Source: Methylophaga sp.
GTDB taxonomy: Bacteria > Pseudomonadota > Gammaproteobacteria > Nitrosococcales > Methylophagaceae
Assembly: GCA_011053005.1 (NCBI GenBank)
Contig: DRHW01000002.1
Coordinates: forward strand, 222,419-286,418
Direction of reading: 5' to 3'
Length of the DNA stretch: 64,000 nucleotides
Position numbers and translations under genes: made by a program. The notes under the pieces are model-generated. The model saw nothing but the letters and a program-made list of their open reading frames with translations, had not been told where the DNA came from and made no database searches. Shown piece by piece: positions 20,984-34,222 of this stretch. Numbering within the stretch: the stretch's first letter is position 1; each line of letters opens with the position of its first letter.

Positions 20984-21760
20984 CTAACTACATGCTGCCT
21001 GACAAATTTTCACGAACTCGACGGCATCTAATGATGCACCACCAACAAGTCCGCCATCAATATCTGGCATTGAAAATAACGGTGCGGCATTATCTCCTTT
21101 AACGCTTCCCCCGTAAAGTATTTGTATTGATTCAGCTGTAGCTGGATCATGTTTTGCAAGTCGTTCACGCATGAAAGAATGGACTTCTTGCGCCCATTCA
21201 GGGGATGCAGACTTGCCTGTGCCAATTGCCCAGACAGGCTCATACGCTAATACTGTCTGCGCCAAAGCTTTAGCACCATTTTTATTTATCAAAATATCTA
21301 ATAAGCGTGCAACCACTTCTTCTGTTTGTCCTGTTGCATGCTCTTCAGGTGTTTCGCCAATACATAAAATAGGCGTGACGCCTTCTGAAAGCGCCATTTC
21401 ATATTTCTCAGCAACAATATTATCGAGCACATTTTGATCTAAATCTAATTCAGCATATAAACAACGCCGTTCAGAATGGCCGATTAATACATACTTGCAA
21501 CCAAAGTCTTTCAACATAGCGGCTGAGATTTCACCGGTATAAGCGCCTTGTCTAAACTGTGACAAATTTTGTGTGCCCCAAGATAATCCTGAGCCTTGCA
21601 ATGCCATTTGTACCTGTTGCAAATACACAGCTGAGGGAAATATTGCGACTTCAGCTGAAATAAACGTATTCTTCTGGGCTAAGATCTTACCCAGTAAGAG
21701 TGCATTACTGGCACTAGTGCCGTTCATCTTCCAATTTCCAGCAACTAACGGTTTACGCAC
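20984..21760 (-). CDS. tpiA: Triosephosphate isomerase
   Basis: Interconverts dihydroxyacetone phosphate and glyceraldehyde 3-phosphate. The catalytic residues are all visible: Lys in AGNWKMNG, the His in LIGHSERR, the Glu in VLAYEPVWAIGTG, and the phosphate loop GGSVKGDNA. An ATG-started frame opens at 21790, but family members begin RKPLVAGNWK, and a GTG at 21760 has AGGA at the right distance while the ATG has no ribosome site, so I prefer the GTG (258 residues). It lies between glmM and secG, as in many Pseudomonas relatives, probably in one transcript with secG and tRNA-Leu. Confidence 0.93.
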   Translation of the reverse strand: MRKPLVAGNWKMNGTSASNALLLGKILAQKNTFISAEVAIFPSAVYLQQVQMALQGSGLSWGTQNLSQFRQGAYTGEISAAMLKDFGCKYVLIGHSERRCLYAELDLDQNVLDNIVAEKYEMALSEGVTPILCIGETPEEHATGQTEEVVARLLDILINKNGAKALAQTVLAYEPVWAIGTGKSASPEWAQEVHSFMRERLAKHDPATAESIQILYGGSVKGDNAAPLFSMPDIDGGLVGGASLDAVEFVKICQAACS

Positions 21761-21980
21761 TATGACATCCTGATTAACTATATTGAACATGCGAGATTAC
21801 CGACTCATTTCTAATAAAGCAATTAATCAATAAACAAATATTTACTACGAAAACAATATATGAATTTAATAAAACCTCAATGATTCACTCTATAAAATGA
21901 GTTAAAAATAGTGATTACACATAATACTGATCACAAACTATCATTAACTTTGTGCTTATTTAGATCATCTAGGCTCTATT

Positions 21981-23324
21981 TTAAAGTAAGGTTTCAATCA
22001 CTGTTGCAAGCTCTGTCGCGAGTTGATTAATTAATGCTGCATCTCTCCCTTCAACCATAACTCTAATAACTGGTTCAGTTCCCGAAGGTCGTAATAAAAC
22101 TCGGCCGTTATTGCCTAATTTAGCTTCAACGGCTTTGATTGCAGCATTGACTTCTTCGTGCTCAGCTAAATTAACCACTTTGTTAACGCGAACATTGATT
22201 AATCGTTGGGGAAATTTAGTCACCGCCGATCGAAGTTCATTTAAGGTAATGCCGGTTTCTTGCATTTCTGCTAGCACTTGTAGCGCAGCAACAATGCCAT
22301 CACCAGTTGTGGTTTTATCTAAACAAATAATATGGCCTGATGCTTCCCCACCGACGGTAGCACCTGTTTCTTTCAACATTTCCATCACATAACGATCGCC
22401 AACTTTTGCGCGATGCAGCGCTATATTATACGACTCTAAAGCCTGTTCTAGACCTAAGTTAGACATCAAAGTGCCAACAACAATAGGATGTTCGTTACCA
22501 GCACGTTGCTGTGCACGTGCAATAATAAATAAAAGCTCATCGCCATCAACCAGTTCACCACGATGATCAACCATAATTAACCGATCACCATCGCCATCTA
22601 AAGCAATACCTAGATCGGCTTTGTTCTCAAGAACAGCTGCTTGCAGTAGTCTTGGCTCCGTTGAACCGCAGTCTTTATTAATATTTAAGCCATTCGGCTC
22701 AGCGCCCATCACCACGACTTCGGCACCCAACTCTCTAAACACATTAGGCGCAATGTGATAGGTTGCCCCATGGGCACAATCAACAACCAGCTTTAAATTT
22801 GAAAAAGCTAATTTTGAAGATACGGTGCTTTTACAAAATTCTATGTAACGTCCAGCAGCATCATCGATCCGGTAAGCTTTACCTAATAGGGCTGATTCTA
22901 CAGTCACTAAAGGCTGATCCATCATCGCTTCAATTTCAAGTTCTATCGATTCAGGTAATTTAGTGCCTTCGCCAGAAAAAAACTTGATACCGTTATCCTG
23001 ATATGGATTGTGTGATGCGCTGATAACGATGCCTGCTTGGGCATGGAATGTACGCGTCAAATACGCAACAGCTGGTGTCGGCATTGGACCTAATAAATAG
23101 ACATCAACACCAGCAGCAGATAAGCCCGCTTGTAAGGCTGATTCAAACATATAGCCAGAAATTCGAGTATCTTTGCCAATCAGCACTTTGCTTCTGTGTT
23201 CTTTTGCAAACACATTACCTATTGCCCAGCCTAGTTTAAGCACAAATTCTGGCGTAATAGAACCGTCACCCACACGACCACGGATCCCATCAGTTCCAAA
23301 ATAACGTCTTACTTGTTCAGTCAA
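21981..23324 (-). CDS. glmM: Phosphoglucosamine mutase
   Basis: 447 residues. Converts glucosamine 6-phosphate to glucosamine 1-phosphate for UDP-GlcNAc, feeding peptidoglycan and lipid A. The phosphorylated serine is Ser104 in ISASHNP, the metal site is the DGDGDR loop near residue 245, the sugar-binding loop is GGEASGH and the phosphate-binding loop is RPSGTEP near the C-terminus. The start overlaps the end of folP by eight bases, so the two are translated together. The order ftsH-folP-glmM is conserved across gammaproteobacteria. A 190-220 base gap separates it from tpiA. Confidence 0.97.
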   Translation of the reverse strand: MTEQVRRYFGTDGIRGRVGDGSITPEFVLKLGWAIGNVFAKEHRSKVLIGKDTRISGYMFESALQAGLSAAGVDVYLLGPMPTPAVAYLTRTFHAQAGIVISASHNPYQDNGIKFFSGEGTKLPESIELEIEAMMDQPLVTVESALLGKAYRIDDAAGRYIEFCKSTVSSKLAFSNLKLVVDCAHGATYHIAPNVFRELGAEVVVMGAEPNGLNINKDCGSTEPRLLQAAVLENKADLGIALDGDGDRLIMVDHRGELVDGDELLFIIARAQQRAGNEHPIVVGTLMSNLGLEQALESYNIALHRAKVGDRYVMEMLKETGATVGGEASGHIICLDKTTTGDGIVAALQVLAEMQETGITLNELRSAVTKFPQRLINVRVNKVVNLAEHEEVNAAIKAVEAKLGNNGRVLLRPSGTEPVIRVMVEGRDAALINQLATELATVIETLL

Positions 23325-24156
23325 TATTTTTCACCTTCATTACATGGTCACACATCATAATGGCTTGCACTGTTTCACGTACATCATGACTACGAATTAT
23401 TTTTGCACCTTGCCATACTGATATTGCTGCCAATGACAAACTAGCCGCTAAACGCTCTTCTACAGTTACTTTTAGTAATTTACCAATCATCGATTTACGA
23501 GAAACGCCTACTAATACAGGCAAATCTAACGCAATGAGATTAGACAGATGTTTCATTAATAAAAGATTATGTGTCGCGCGTTTACCAAAACCAAAACCGG
23601 GATCTAGAATGAGCTTATCTCGAGCAATGCCTGCTTGTTCACAGGCATTTTTCCGTTCCAATAAAAATGCAATAACATCAGCTACTACATCATCATATTG
23701 AGGAGCATCTTGCATTGTTTGCGGTGTGCCTTGGCTATGCATTAAGCAGATTGGAACATCGCAATCAACCGCTGCCTGCATTGCACCACTAACTTGCAAG
23801 GCGCGTACATCATTAATCATACCTGCGCCAGCTTTAATCGCCGCACGCATGACTTCAGGCTTACTGGTATCAATTGAAATTGGAATATCAAGTTCACTAT
23901 GAATCGCCTGAATTACCGGCACCACACGAGCAATCTCTTCTTCTACTGATACCACTTTAGCACCTGGTCGTGTTGACTCGCCGCCAACATCAATAATGCC
24001 TGCGCCATCGGCTACCATTCTTTTAGCCTGAGCCAAAGCAGCATCTGCTGCAATAAACTCACCACCATCTGAAAAAGAATCTGGCGTAACATTTAAAATC
24101 CCCATCACTTGGGGATGTGTTAAATCTAACGGTTTACCGGCACAATCTAGAATCAT
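23317..24156 (-). CDS. folP: Dihydropteroate synthase
   Basis: 279 residues, a TIM barrel that joins p-aminobenzoate to the pterin pyrophosphate in folate synthesis and is the target of sulfonamides. Family signatures are present: [15 protein letters not shown] at 18-32, [34 protein letters not shown] and GVSRKSMIG. It begins nine bases after the ftsH stop and overlaps glmM by eight bases. No resistance-type insertion is obvious in the first loop. Confidence 0.96.
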   Translation of the reverse strand: MILDCAGKPLDLTHPQVMGILNVTPDSFSDGGEFIAADAALAQAKRMVADGAGIIDVGGESTRPGAKVVSVEEEIARVVPVIQAIHSELDIPISIDTSKPEVMRAAIKAGAGMINDVRALQVSGAMQAAVDCDVPICLMHSQGTPQTMQDAPQYDDVVADVIAFLLERKNACEQAGIARDKLILDPGFGFGKRATHNLLLMKHLSNLIALDLPVLVGVSRKSMIGKLLKVTVEERLAASLSLAAISVWQGAKIIRSHDVRETVQAIMMCDHVMKVKNID

Positions 24157-24165
24157 TAGATGATC

Positions 24166-26073
24166 CTAATTTAATTGATCCGCAGGTTTTCCAGATGTTT
24201 CAGAATCAGCCGAAGATGAATCTTGAGGCGGTGTCGAAGAACTATCTGTCCAATCTTTTGGTGCGCCCGGTTCACGACCTTCCATAATCGCATCAATTTG
24301 GTCACTATCAATCGTTTCATACTTAACTAATAACGCCGTCATCGCATGTAATTTATCAATATTGTCCGTCAACATTTTTTCAGCACGCTGATAATTACGA
24401 TTGATAAGAGTACGAATATCTTCATCGATTTTTTTAGCTGTTAAATCAGAAACAGACTTATGTTGTGTGACAGAACGGCCTAAGAAAACTTCACCTTCAT
24501 CTTCACCATAAGACATCGGTCCCATATTGTCAGACAAGCCCCACTTAGTCACCATGTCATGCGCTAATTTTGTCGCCCGTTGAATATCATTTGATGCACC
24601 TGTCGTTACAGAGTCAACGCCATAGATTAATTCTTCAGCAATCCGTCCACCATACAAACTTGAAATCTGACTTTCTAACTGTTTTTTGCTCAAACTGTAT
24701 TTATCTTCCGTCGGTAGGAACATGGTGACACCTAATGCACGTCCACGAGGAATAATACTCACTTTGTAAACCGGATCATGCTCAGGCACTAAACGACCTA
24801 CAATAGCGTGACCTGCTTCGTGATAGGCCGTCATTTCTTTTTCTTTTTCATTCATAACCATAGAGCGACGTTCAGAGCCCATCATGATTTTGTCTTTGGC
24901 CTTTTCCATGTCTTCCATTTCGACCAATCGTTTGTTTGTTCTAGCCGCAAATAAAGCAGCTTCATTAACTAAGTTAGCTAAATCAGCACCGGAAAAACCT
25001 GGCGTACCACGAGCAATCAGTGATGCTTGAACATTATCCGCAGCAGGCACATTACCTAAATGAACTTTCAGGATTTGCTCTCTACCGCGAATATCTGGTA
25101 ATGGCACGACCACTTGGCGATCAAAACGGCCTGGACGTAATAAAGCAGGATCTAATACATCTGGACGATTCGTCGCAGCAATCACGATCACACCTTCATT
25201 ACCTTCGAATCCATCCATCTCAACTAATAATTGGTTTAACGTTTGTTCACGTTCATCATTACCGCCACCTACACCCGCACCACGATGGCGACCAACGGCA
25301 TCGATTTCATCGATAAAGATAATGCAAGGCGCGTGTTTTTTCGCTTGTTCAAACATGTCACGCACACGTGATGCACCAACACCCACAAACATTTCAACGA
25401 AATCTGAACCTGAAATACTAAAGAAAGGTACTTTTGCTTCACCAGCAATCGCTTTAGCAAGCAATGTTTTACCTGTACCTGGCGAACCAACCATCAAAAT
25501 ACCGCGTGGAATTTTACCGCCTAATTTTTGGAATTTACTAGGTTCACGCAAGAATTCAACAAGTTCACTCACTTCTTCTTTAGCTTCTTCAACACCGGCG
25601 ACATCTTTAAACGTCACTTTAACTTGATCTTCGTTCAGCAATTTTGCTTTGCTTTTGCCAAAAGACATTGGGTTTTTACCACCGCCGCCCCCTTGCATTT
25701 GACGCATGAAGAAAATCCACACACCAATCAGTAACAACATTGGGAACCATGAAATAAAGATCTGCATTAACAAACCAGTTTGTTCAGCTGGTTTAGCTTG
25801 AATACTTACGCCATTATTCAGTAAGTCACCCATCAAACCTGCGTCATAATCAGGACTGTATGTCGTGAACGCACTACCATCAGTCTTCTTCCCGGTAATG
25901 GTTTTACCTTGAATATCCACAGCGGATACCGCACCATTTTTCACATCGGATATGAAGGTGGAATAATCGATTTCGCCTTGTTTGGCTTTTTGGGGTCCAA
26001 AATTGTTGAACACCGACATCAACACTATCGCGATGACGACCCATAAAACGATATTTTTCATCATGTCATTCAA
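24166..26073 (-). CDS. ftsH: ATP-dependent zinc metalloprotease FtsH
   Basis: 635 residues, inner-membrane hexameric AAA+ protease that degrades membrane and regulatory proteins such as LpxC and RpoH. TM1 (~7-24), a periplasmic domain, TM2 (~104-122), then the AAA module with Walker A GSPGTGKT at 196-203 (the usual second residue Pro is Ser here), Walker B IIFIDEID, second region of homology [18 protein letters not shown], and the zinc motif HEAGH at 418-422. The acidic, Ser/Pro-rich tail is typical. Located between rlmE and folP as in E. coli. The start could also be Met4 or Met5. Confidence 0.97.
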   Translation of the reverse strand: MNDMMKNIVLWVVIAIVLMSVFNNFGPQKAKQGEIDYSTFISDVKNGAVSAVDIQGKTITGKKTDGSAFTTYSPDYDAGLMGDLLNNGVSIQAKPAEQTGLLMQIFISWFPMLLLIGVWIFFMRQMQGGGGGKNPMSFGKSKAKLLNEDQVKVTFKDVAGVEEAKEEVSELVEFLREPSKFQKLGGKIPRGILMVGSPGTGKTLLAKAIAGEAKVPFFSISGSDFVEMFVGVGASRVRDMFEQAKKHAPCIIFIDEIDAVGRHRGAGVGGGNDEREQTLNQLLVEMDGFEGNEGVIVIAATNRPDVLDPALLRPGRFDRQVVVPLPDIRGREQILKVHLGNVPAADNVQASLIARGTPGFSGADLANLVNEAALFAARTNKRLVEMEDMEKAKDKIMMGSERRSMVMNEKEKEMTAYHEAGHAIVGRLVPEHDPVYKVSIIPRGRALGVTMFLPTEDKYSLSKKQLESQISSLYGGRIAEELIYGVDSVTTGASNDIQRATKLAHDMVTKWGLSDNMGPMSYGEDEGEVFLGRSVTQHKSVSDLTAKKIDEDIRTLINRNYQRAEKMLTDNIDKLHAMTALLVKYETIDSDQIDAIMEGREPGAPKDWTDSSSTPPQDSSSADSETSGKPADQLN

Positions 26074-26096
26074 TGTTTGTTACCTCTGTAACGTAA

Positions 26097-26714
26097 TTAT
26101 TTTAGGCCACGGCCGAGTAAATAAACTTCCCGACTACGTGGTCGTGATGCATCTGGTTTTCGTGTAACAACTTTTTTGAAGCCCTCTCGCATTGCTTTGA
26201 GATAAGCATCAAAACCTTCACCTTGAAATACTTTTACCAAGAAACAACCTTGTTTACTTAAGTTTTCTAAAGCAAAATCTAACGCAAGTTCAACTAAATG
26301 CATACTGCTAGGCTGATCAATTGAGTCTACACCCGTTATATTGGGGGCCATATCTGATAATACAAGGTCTATTTGTTGACCATTTAATACTACCATCAGT
26401 TCATCTAACACGGAATCCTCACGAAAATCACCTTGAATAAAGTGAACGCCCGATAATGGTGTCATCGGTAATATATCTAAAGCAATCACCGTTCCTTTTT
26501 CATTCATCTTGCGAAGTGCGTAATCTGACCATCCGCCAGGGGCAGATCCCAAGTCCACCACCGCCATTTTGGGCTGGATTAATTTATCTTTTTTATCTAT
26601 TTCTTCTAACTTAAATGTCGCTCGCGATCGATAACCTGCTTTTTGAGCCATTTTGACGTAATGATCATCAAAATGTTCTCTCATCCAATCATTACTGGAT
26701 TTACTTCTAGCCAT
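26097..26714 (-). CDS. rlmE: 23S rRNA 2'-O-ribose U2552 methyltransferase RlmE (FtsJ/RrmJ)
   Basis: 205 residues. Methylates U2552 in the A loop of 23S rRNA with S-adenosylmethionine, late in 50S assembly. The SAM loop is [15 protein letters not shown] (about 53-67). The Lys-Asp-Lys-Glu catalytic set fits Lys near the N-terminus ([12 protein letters not shown]), Asp in [12 protein letters not shown], Lys in [10 protein letters not shown] and Glu in [10 protein letters not shown]. Immediately upstream of ftsH, from which it is probably co-transcribed, as in most gammaproteobacteria. Confidence 0.96.
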   Translation of the reverse strand: MARSKSSNDWMREHFDDHYVKMAQKAGYRSRATFKLEEIDKKDKLIQPKMAVVDLGSAPGGWSDYALRKMNEKGTVIALDILPMTPLSGVHFIQGDFREDSVLDELMVVLNGQQIDLVLSDMAPNITGVDSIDQPSSMHLVELALDFALENLSKQGCFLVKVFQGEGFDAYLKAMREGFKKVVTRKPDASRPRSREVYLLGRGLK

Positions 26715-26719
26715 ACGAC

Positions 26720-27181
26720 TTAAGTCCTTACTTCACTCGTTTTTTTATCCGTACTAACGACTAGTGCCAAACCTAATAAGCTGAGAACAATATAAAGATT
26801 TTTGCTGACCGAGTGCAATAGATCAAACTGTCCAACTACAGAATCATCACCTGAGTGAATTATGTTTTTGACGATTTGAATTTCTGGCTGTAAATAAAAA
26901 TTAAAAACTAGCGTCAATAGCACCATAACTATTACCAGCCAAAAACGCCATAGACCGATAACCTGCTTGCCATGAACAATCATTTTACTGATTAGCAAAA
27001 TAGAGCCGCAGCCTAGACCCAATATATTGACCGCAGAAAATAAGTGTCCAGCGTAATTGCCTGCTAAAACGACATCACCTAAATTAGCAAAGGCCATTGG
27101 AACAGCGATATAACCAATGGCTAACAGACTACCAACCCATAAAGTCAGTAATAAACGCTCGCCTAATAAATTAGATAACAT
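26720..27181 (-). CDS. DUF4149 integral membrane protein
   Basis: 153 residues with four likely membrane segments (~10-32, ~45-65, ~78-98, ~128-146). Segments [17 protein letters not shown] and [12 protein letters not shown] resemble the DUF4149 family, sometimes found between greA and rlmE in gammaproteobacteria. Function unknown. It starts eight bases after the greA stop and ends five bases before rlmE, so it belongs to the same operon. The small RNA-binding gene yhbY, usual at this spot in E. coli and Pseudomonas, is absent. Confidence 0.75.
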   Translation of the reverse strand: MLSNLLGERLLLTLWVGSLLAIGYIAVPMAFANLGDVVLAGNYAGHLFSAVNILGLGCGSILLISKMIVHGKQVIGLWRFWLVIVMVLLTLVFNFYLQPEIQIVKNIIHSGDDSVVGQFDLLHSVSKNLYIVLSLLGLALVVSTDKKTSEVRT

Positions 27182-27189
27182 CAGATTAT

Positions 27190-27666
27190 TTATGACTCAT
27201 AACGAATAGCAACAATCTCATATTCAATTGCGCCACTAGGTGCATTAACGACAGCAATATCATCAACTTCTTTACCAATTAAAGCCCGTGCAATCGGTGA
27301 TGAAATAGAAATTCGATTTTTCTTAATATCTGATTCATAATCACCAACAATTTGATAAGTGACTTTATCTTCATTATCAATATTCAATAATTCGACAGTC
27401 ACCCCAAATACCACTCGACCATCACGTGGCAAAGAAGCAGGATCGATGATTTGTGCGTTAGACAACACTCCTTCTAATTCTTGAATACGACCTTCGATAA
27501 AGCTTTGTTGTTCTTTAGCGGCATGATATTCAGCATTTTCTTTCAAATCACCATGTGCACGTGCTTCAGAAATAGCCGCAACCACTTCAGGTCTCGCGGT
27601 ATATTTTAAATGTTGTAGCTCATCTTTTAGTTCATCTGAACCAAATAACGTAATAGGTACCGCCAT
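27190..27666 (-). CDS. greA: Transcription elongation factor GreA
   Basis: 158 residues. GreA enters the secondary channel of RNA polymerase and stimulates cleavage of backtracked RNA. The N-terminal coiled coil includes LKDELQHLK and [22 protein letters not shown], with the conserved acidic tip residues Asp and Glu; the C-terminal FKBP-like half has [16 protein letters not shown]. The frame extends 11 codons upstream but the family starts [18 protein letters not shown], and the ATG at 27666 overlaps the carB stop (TAATG) with GGAG upstream, so this start is used. Placed after carB as in most gammaproteobacteria. Confidence 0.96.
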   Translation of the reverse strand: MAVPITLFGSDELKDELQHLKYTARPEVVAAISEARAHGDLKENAEYHAAKEQQSFIEGRIQELEGVLSNAQIIDPASLPRDGRVVFGVTVELLNIDNEDKVTYQIVGDYESDIKKNRISISSPIARALIGKEVDDIAVVNAPSGAIEYEIVAIRYES

Positions 27667-30600
27667 TAGTTTAATTCTCCATGTAATGACTGTAGGCAAT
27701 TTACCGTATCATTATCTTTACTGTTTAATGCTTGGCATGTAGCACGTGCCGCAGCCAATGTGGTGGTGTAATTAACTTGATGTTGTAATGCAGCACGACG
27801 AATTTCGCGAGAATCTGCAACAGATTGCCGGCCTTCCGTTGTATTAACAATCAAACTAATTTCATCATTTTTAATCATATCAACGATATGCGGTTGACCT
27901 TCTGCCACTTTATTAACACGTTCACAGTCAACACCGCCGGCATTCAGTACAACTTGAGTACCACGCGTTGCTAATATTGAGAACCCTAAAGCCGTTAAAT
28001 CTTTGGCAATTTCAACAATCGTCGCTTTATCAACATCACGCACACTGATAAATGCCTTACCTCCAGTCGGCAATGAAACACTCGCTGCCAATTGTGATTT
28101 TGCAAAAGCTTCACCAAATGTTCGACCGACACCCATTACTTCCCCAGTAGACTTCATTTCTGGGCCTAAGATTGGATCAACGCCTTGGAATTTAATAAAT
28201 GGGAATACCGCTTCTTTTACTGAGAAGTATTTAGGTATTACTTCTTTAGTCACACCTTGTTCAGCCAAACTACGGCCGGCCATGCAGCGTGCAGCGACTT
28301 TAGCTAAAGGCACACCAATGGCTTTCGATACGTAAGGCACAGTACGCGAAGCACGCGGATTGACTTCAAGAATGAAGATATTGTCACCTTGTACCGCAAA
28401 TTGCGTATTCATTAAGCCAACAACACCTAACTCTAATGCCATTTGACGCACTTGCTCACGCATACGGTCTTTAACATCTTCACTCAAGCTATACGACGGC
28501 AATGCACATGCCGAGTCACCAGAGTGAACACCCGCTTGTTCGATATGCTCCATGATGCCGCCAATCAATACATCTTTGCCATCACAAATAGCATCAACAT
28601 CGACTTCAATCGCATCATCGAGGAAGCGATCAAGCAATACAGGTGAATCATTTGATACTAGAATCGCTGTTTTCATATAACGACTTAATTCTTCTTCGTT
28701 ATAAACAATCTCCATGCCACGACCGCCCAATACATATGATGGACGTACCACTAACGGATAGCCAATTTCAGAGGCTAAAGCAACCGCCGTATCAACTGAA
28801 AAAGCCAAACGATTAGGTGGTTGTAATAGGTTTAATTTTTCAACCATTTGCTGGAAGCGTTCACGATCTTCAGCATGGTCAATCGCATCAGGAGAAGTAC
28901 CAATAATCGGCACACCTGCCGCTTCAAGTGCACGTGCTAACTTAAGTGGCGTTTGTCCGCCGTATTGCACGATCACACCTTTTGGCTTTTCTAAATCAAC
29001 AATTTCTAATACATCTTCTAAGGTCACTGATTCGAAATATAAACGATCAGACGTATCGTAATCTGTTGAGACTGTTTCAGGATTACAGTTGACCATAATC
29101 GTTTCATAGCCATCTTCACGCAACGCTAATGCAGCATGAACACAGCAATAATCGAACTCGATGCCTTGACCTATACGATTTGGTCCGCCGCCTAAAATCA
29201 TGATTTTGTCACGATTAGATGGGTTCGCTTCACATTCTTGCTCATACGTTGAATACATATAAGCAGTATCACTAGCAAACTCAGCAGCACAAGTATCAAC
29301 ACGTTTATAGACTGGACGCACATTAAGATCGTGACGATGTTTACGTACTTGTTTTTCTGTCTTTTGTAATAGTTTTGCCATACGTGAATCAGAGAAACCT
29401 TTACGTTTCAATGCACGCATATTCGATTCATCAATTGATGCCAAAGACTGCTCTTTCAAACCATTTTCAATATCGATCAACTCTTGGACTTGTACCAAGA
29501 ACCATGGATCAATATTAGTTAGATGCTGAATTTCATCATAACTAAAGCCGTAACGGAAAGCATCAGCCACATACCAAAGACGATCAGAACCTGGTAAACG
29601 TAATTCTCTGCGTAATGTATCTGCAACATCAGGGGCTTCTAAATCGGTAATTTCAGTTAAACCATCACGATCAATTTCTAAACCTCGCAACGCTTTTTGT
29701 AATGATTCTTGGAAACTACGGCCAATCGCCATCACTTCACCCACAGACTTCATTTGGGTACTCAAACGATTGTCTGCTTGTGGGAATTTCTCAAACGTAA
29801 AACGAGGAATTTTAGTAACGACATAATCTATTGATGGTTCAAATGAAGCAGGTGTTGCCCCGCCTGTTATGTCATTTTGCAACTCATCAAGGGTATAGCC
29901 AACCGCCAATTTTGCCGCCACTTTAGCAATCGGGAAACCCGTTGCTTTTGAGGCTAATGCGGATGAACGCGACACGCGTGGATTCATTTCAATAATAATC
30001 AAACGACCGGTATCAGGCTGAACTGCAAACTGCACGTTCGACCCCCCAGTATCGACGCCAATTTCACGTAAGACTTCTAACGAAGCGTTACGCATAATTT
30101 GATATTCTTTATCCGTCAATGTTTGAGCAGGTGCAACAGTAATAGAGTCGCCTGTATGAACACCCATCGGATCAAAGTTTTCAATCGAACAGATAATAAT
30201 GCAGTTATCTTTACGATCTCGCACTACTTCCATTTCGTATTCTTTCCAACCGATAATAGATTCTTCGATCAATAATTCAGACGTTGGGCTAAGGTACAAA
30301 CCACGCTGACAAATATCAATAAAGTCTTCTTGGTTATAAGCAATACCGCCGCCGCTACCACCCATCGTAAATGATGGGCGAATAATAACTGGATAACCAA
30401 ACTGTTTCTGAGCTTCTATTGATTCTTCCATATTATGAGCAATGGCTGACTTCGGCATATCTAAACCAATTTTAGTCATTGCTGCACGGAATAAGTCACG
30501 ATCTTCTGCTTTGTTGATTGCAGCACTATCTGCACCAATCATTTCCACACCAAACTTTTCTAGAATACCATGACGTTCGAGATCTAAAGCACAGTTTAAT

Positions 30601-30884
30601 GCTGTTTGTCCGCCCATTGTCGGTAAAATGGCATCAGGACGTTCAGCCTCAATAACCTTGCTCACCGCCTGCCATGTGACCGGCTCAATATAAGTTGCAT
30701 CCGCCATATTCGGATCGGTCATGATGGTCGCAGGATTCGAGTTGACCAAAATGACGCGATAACCTTCTTCGCGTAATGCTTTACAAGCTTGGGCGCCAGA
30801 ATAGTCGAATTCACAGGCTTGTCCAATTACGATTGGACCTGCGCCTAAGATAAGAATGCTTTTGATATCAGTACGTTTTGCCAT
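27666..30884 (-). CDS. carB: Carbamoyl-phosphate synthase large subunit
   Basis: 1072 residues, the expected length. Two homologous ATP-grasp halves are visible (each starting with an [18 protein letters not shown] or [18 protein letters not shown] block), an oligomerisation region between them, and a C-terminal MGS-like allosteric domain where UMP and ornithine bind in relatives. It makes carbamoyl phosphate from bicarbonate, ATP and ammonia passed from CarA, supplying arginine and pyrimidine synthesis. It starts six bases after carA and overlaps greA by one base. Confidence 0.98.
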   Translation of the reverse strand: MAKRTDIKSILILGAGPIVIGQACEFDYSGAQACKALREEGYRVILVNSNPATIMTDPNMADATYIEPVTWQAVSKVIEAERPDAILPTMGGQTALNCALDLERHGILEKFGVEMIGADSAAINKAEDRDLFRAAMTKIGLDMPKSAIAHNMEESIEAQKQFGYPVIIRPSFTMGGSGGGIAYNQEDFIDICQRGLYLSPTSELLIEESIIGWKEYEMEVVRDRKDNCIIICSIENFDPMGVHTGDSITVAPAQTLTDKEYQIMRNASLEVLREIGVDTGGSNVQFAVQPDTGRLIIIEMNPRVSRSSALASKATGFPIAKVAAKLAVGYTLDELQNDITGGATPASFEPSIDYVVTKIPRFTFEKFPQADNRLSTQMKSVGEVMAIGRSFQESLQKALRGLEIDRDGLTEITDLEAPDVADTLRRELRLPGSDRLWYVADAFRYGFSYDEIQHLTNIDPWFLVQVQELIDIENGLKEQSLASIDESNMRALKRKGFSDSRMAKLLQKTEKQVRKHRHDLNVRPVYKRVDTCAAEFASDTAYMYSTYEQECEANPSNRDKIMILGGGPNRIGQGIEFDYCCVHAALALREDGYETIMVNCNPETVSTDYDTSDRLYFESVTLEDVLEIVDLEKPKGVIVQYGGQTPLKLARALEAAGVPIIGTSPDAIDHAEDRERFQQMVEKLNLLQPPNRLAFSVDTAVALASEIGYPLVVRPSYVLGGRGMEIVYNEEELSRYMKTAILVSNDSPVLLDRFLDDAIEVDVDAICDGKDVLIGGIMEHIEQAGVHSGDSACALPSYSLSEDVKDRMREQVRQMALELGVVGLMNTQFAVQGDNIFILEVNPRASRTVPYVSKAIGVPLAKVAARCMAGRSLAEQGVTKEVIPKYFSVKEAVFPFIKFQGVDPILGPEMKSTGEVMGVGRTFGEAFAKSQLAASVSLPTGGKAFISVRDVDKATIVEIAKDLTALGFSILATRGTQVVLNAGGVDCERVNKVAEGQPHIVDMIKNDEISLIVNTTEGRQSVADSREIRRAALQHQVNYTTTLAAARATCQALNSKDNDTVNCLQSLHGELN

Positions 30885-30890
30885 TATTTT

Positions 30891-32021
30891 TTACTTACCC
30901 GTCGCTGTTTCAAGTAGATCGATAAAATGATCAAATAAAGGAGCTGCATCTTGCGGACCAGGGCTTGCTTCAGGATGCCCTTGGAAACTAAATGCTGGTT
31001 TCGTTGTGTGGTGAATACCTTGTAACGAACCGTCAAACAATGAAATATGAGTTGCCTTTAACGTATCTGGAAGCGAGGTATCATCAACGGAAAAACCATG
31101 ATTTTGACTGGTGATCATGACTAACCCAGCTGTCATTTCTTGCACAGGATGATTCGCACCATGATGGCCAAATTTCATTTTGATTGTTTTTGCACCACAG
31201 GCTAATGCGAGTAATTGATGACCTAAACAAATACCAAAAATAGGTAGATTCTTATCAAGAAACGTCTTAATTGCTTCAATTGCATAAGTACATGGTTCAG
31301 GGTCACCTGGACCATTAGACAAAAATACACCATCAGGATTTAACGCTAACACTTCTTCAGCTGGCGTTTCAGCTGGCACAACGGTTAAACGACAACCTCG
31401 CTCAACAAGCATTCTGAGAATATTTTGTTTCGCACCAAAATCGTAAGCAACAACATGGAATCGTTCAGCAACGGCTTTTGATTCGCCGGACAATTGCCAG
31501 CAAGGAGTATCCCATTTGTATGATTCTTTAGTACTCACAACCTTCGCTAAATCCATGTTTTTTAAACCATCAAAAGCTTTAGCTGCGGCAATCGCTGCAT
31601 CAACATCAATATTATCGCCAGCAACGATACAACCTTTCATCGCACCTTTTTCACGTAAAAGACGCGTTAATGAACGGGTATCAATACCAGCAAGACCGAC
31701 CACGTTATTACGTTCAAGATAGGCATCTAATGCTTCTTCACTACGCCAGCTACTAACGACAGGTGACAATTCGCGAATAATCAAACCACTTGCATAAATA
31801 TTTGCTGATTCTTCATCTTCAGCATTTACGCCAGTATTACCGATATGCGGATAAGTCAGTGTGACTATTTGGCGACAATATGAGGGATCGGTCAGTATTT
31901 CTTGATAGCCCGTCATGGAAGTATTAAATACGACTTCACCAACTGATTGCCCAATAGCACCAATCGATTCACCGTGATAAACCGTGCCGTCTTCAAGAGC
32001 TAATAATGCGCTTGTTCGCAA
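30891..32021 (-). CDS. carA: Carbamoyl-phosphate synthase small subunit (glutaminase)
   Basis: 376 residues. Hydrolyses glutamine and channels ammonia to CarB. The class I amidotransferase domain has the nucleophile Cys in [13 protein letters not shown] and the His-Glu pair in [11 protein letters not shown]. An ATG further upstream (32108) keeps the frame open, but the family begins [13 protein letters not shown], and a TTG at 32021 has GGAGG six bases before it, so I take TTG as start. The leader of about 240 bases shared with divergent hemB would hold the pyrimidine- and arginine-responsive promoters known in E. coli, but I cannot identify operator sites. Confidence 0.95.
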   Translation of the reverse strand: MRTSALLALEDGTVYHGESIGAIGQSVGEVVFNTSMTGYQEILTDPSYCRQIVTLTYPHIGNTGVNAEDEESANIYASGLIIRELSPVVSSWRSEEALDAYLERNNVVGLAGIDTRSLTRLLREKGAMKGCIVAGDNIDVDAAIAAAKAFDGLKNMDLAKVVSTKESYKWDTPCWQLSGESKAVAERFHVVAYDFGAKQNILRMLVERGCRLTVVPAETPAEEVLALNPDGVFLSNGPGDPEPCTYAIEAIKTFLDKNLPIFGICLGHQLLALACGAKTIKMKFGHHGANHPVQEMTAGLVMITSQNHGFSVDDTSLPDTLKATHISLFDGSLQGIHHTTKPAFSFQGHPEASPGPQDAAPLFDHFIDLLETATGK

Positions 32022-32215
32022 AGGGAACCTCCACCAGATAAGAATAATAGGGCCAACGTATGCTCTCCCCAGATAAATCCTGTCAATTTTATCGTAAAAG
32101 CACCCCACTAGTCTATGTAAAAAACCATGACAGTTTGGTTTTCAATCGGTAGTATCTCATTCCATTATGTGTTTTTCATGTTCAATATTTTCAGTTAAGA
32201 CATCTTCAATAATGA

Positions 32216-34098
<1,883 letters not shown>

Positions 34099-34145
34099 CG
34101 AGAATGTTGTAAGTACTGCCTTTTCATATTAATTAAAAACTAATT

Positions 34146-34184
34146 GGTTCGGTTCTTAACACTTAAATTGAATTGAACCGAGCC
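34146..34184 (+). terminator. Hairpin between convergent aroE and pilR
   Basis: GGTTCGGTTC (34146-34155) and GAACCGAGCC (34175-34184) pair fully on the plus strand with one U-G wobble, but have a C-A mismatch on the minus strand. This fits a structure selected in the aroE transcript. No T tract follows, so it may protect the 3' end instead of terminating by itself. Confidence 0.35.
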
Positions 34185-34222
34185 TAAATCTAGCTTATAA
34201 GCTTAAAAGATTGTTATTATTC

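Noticed and set aside
32022..32108. ATG-started N-terminal extension of CarA
   Set aside because: The extra 29 residues are not part of the family, and the TTG at 32021 has a GGAGG ribosome site at ideal spacing.
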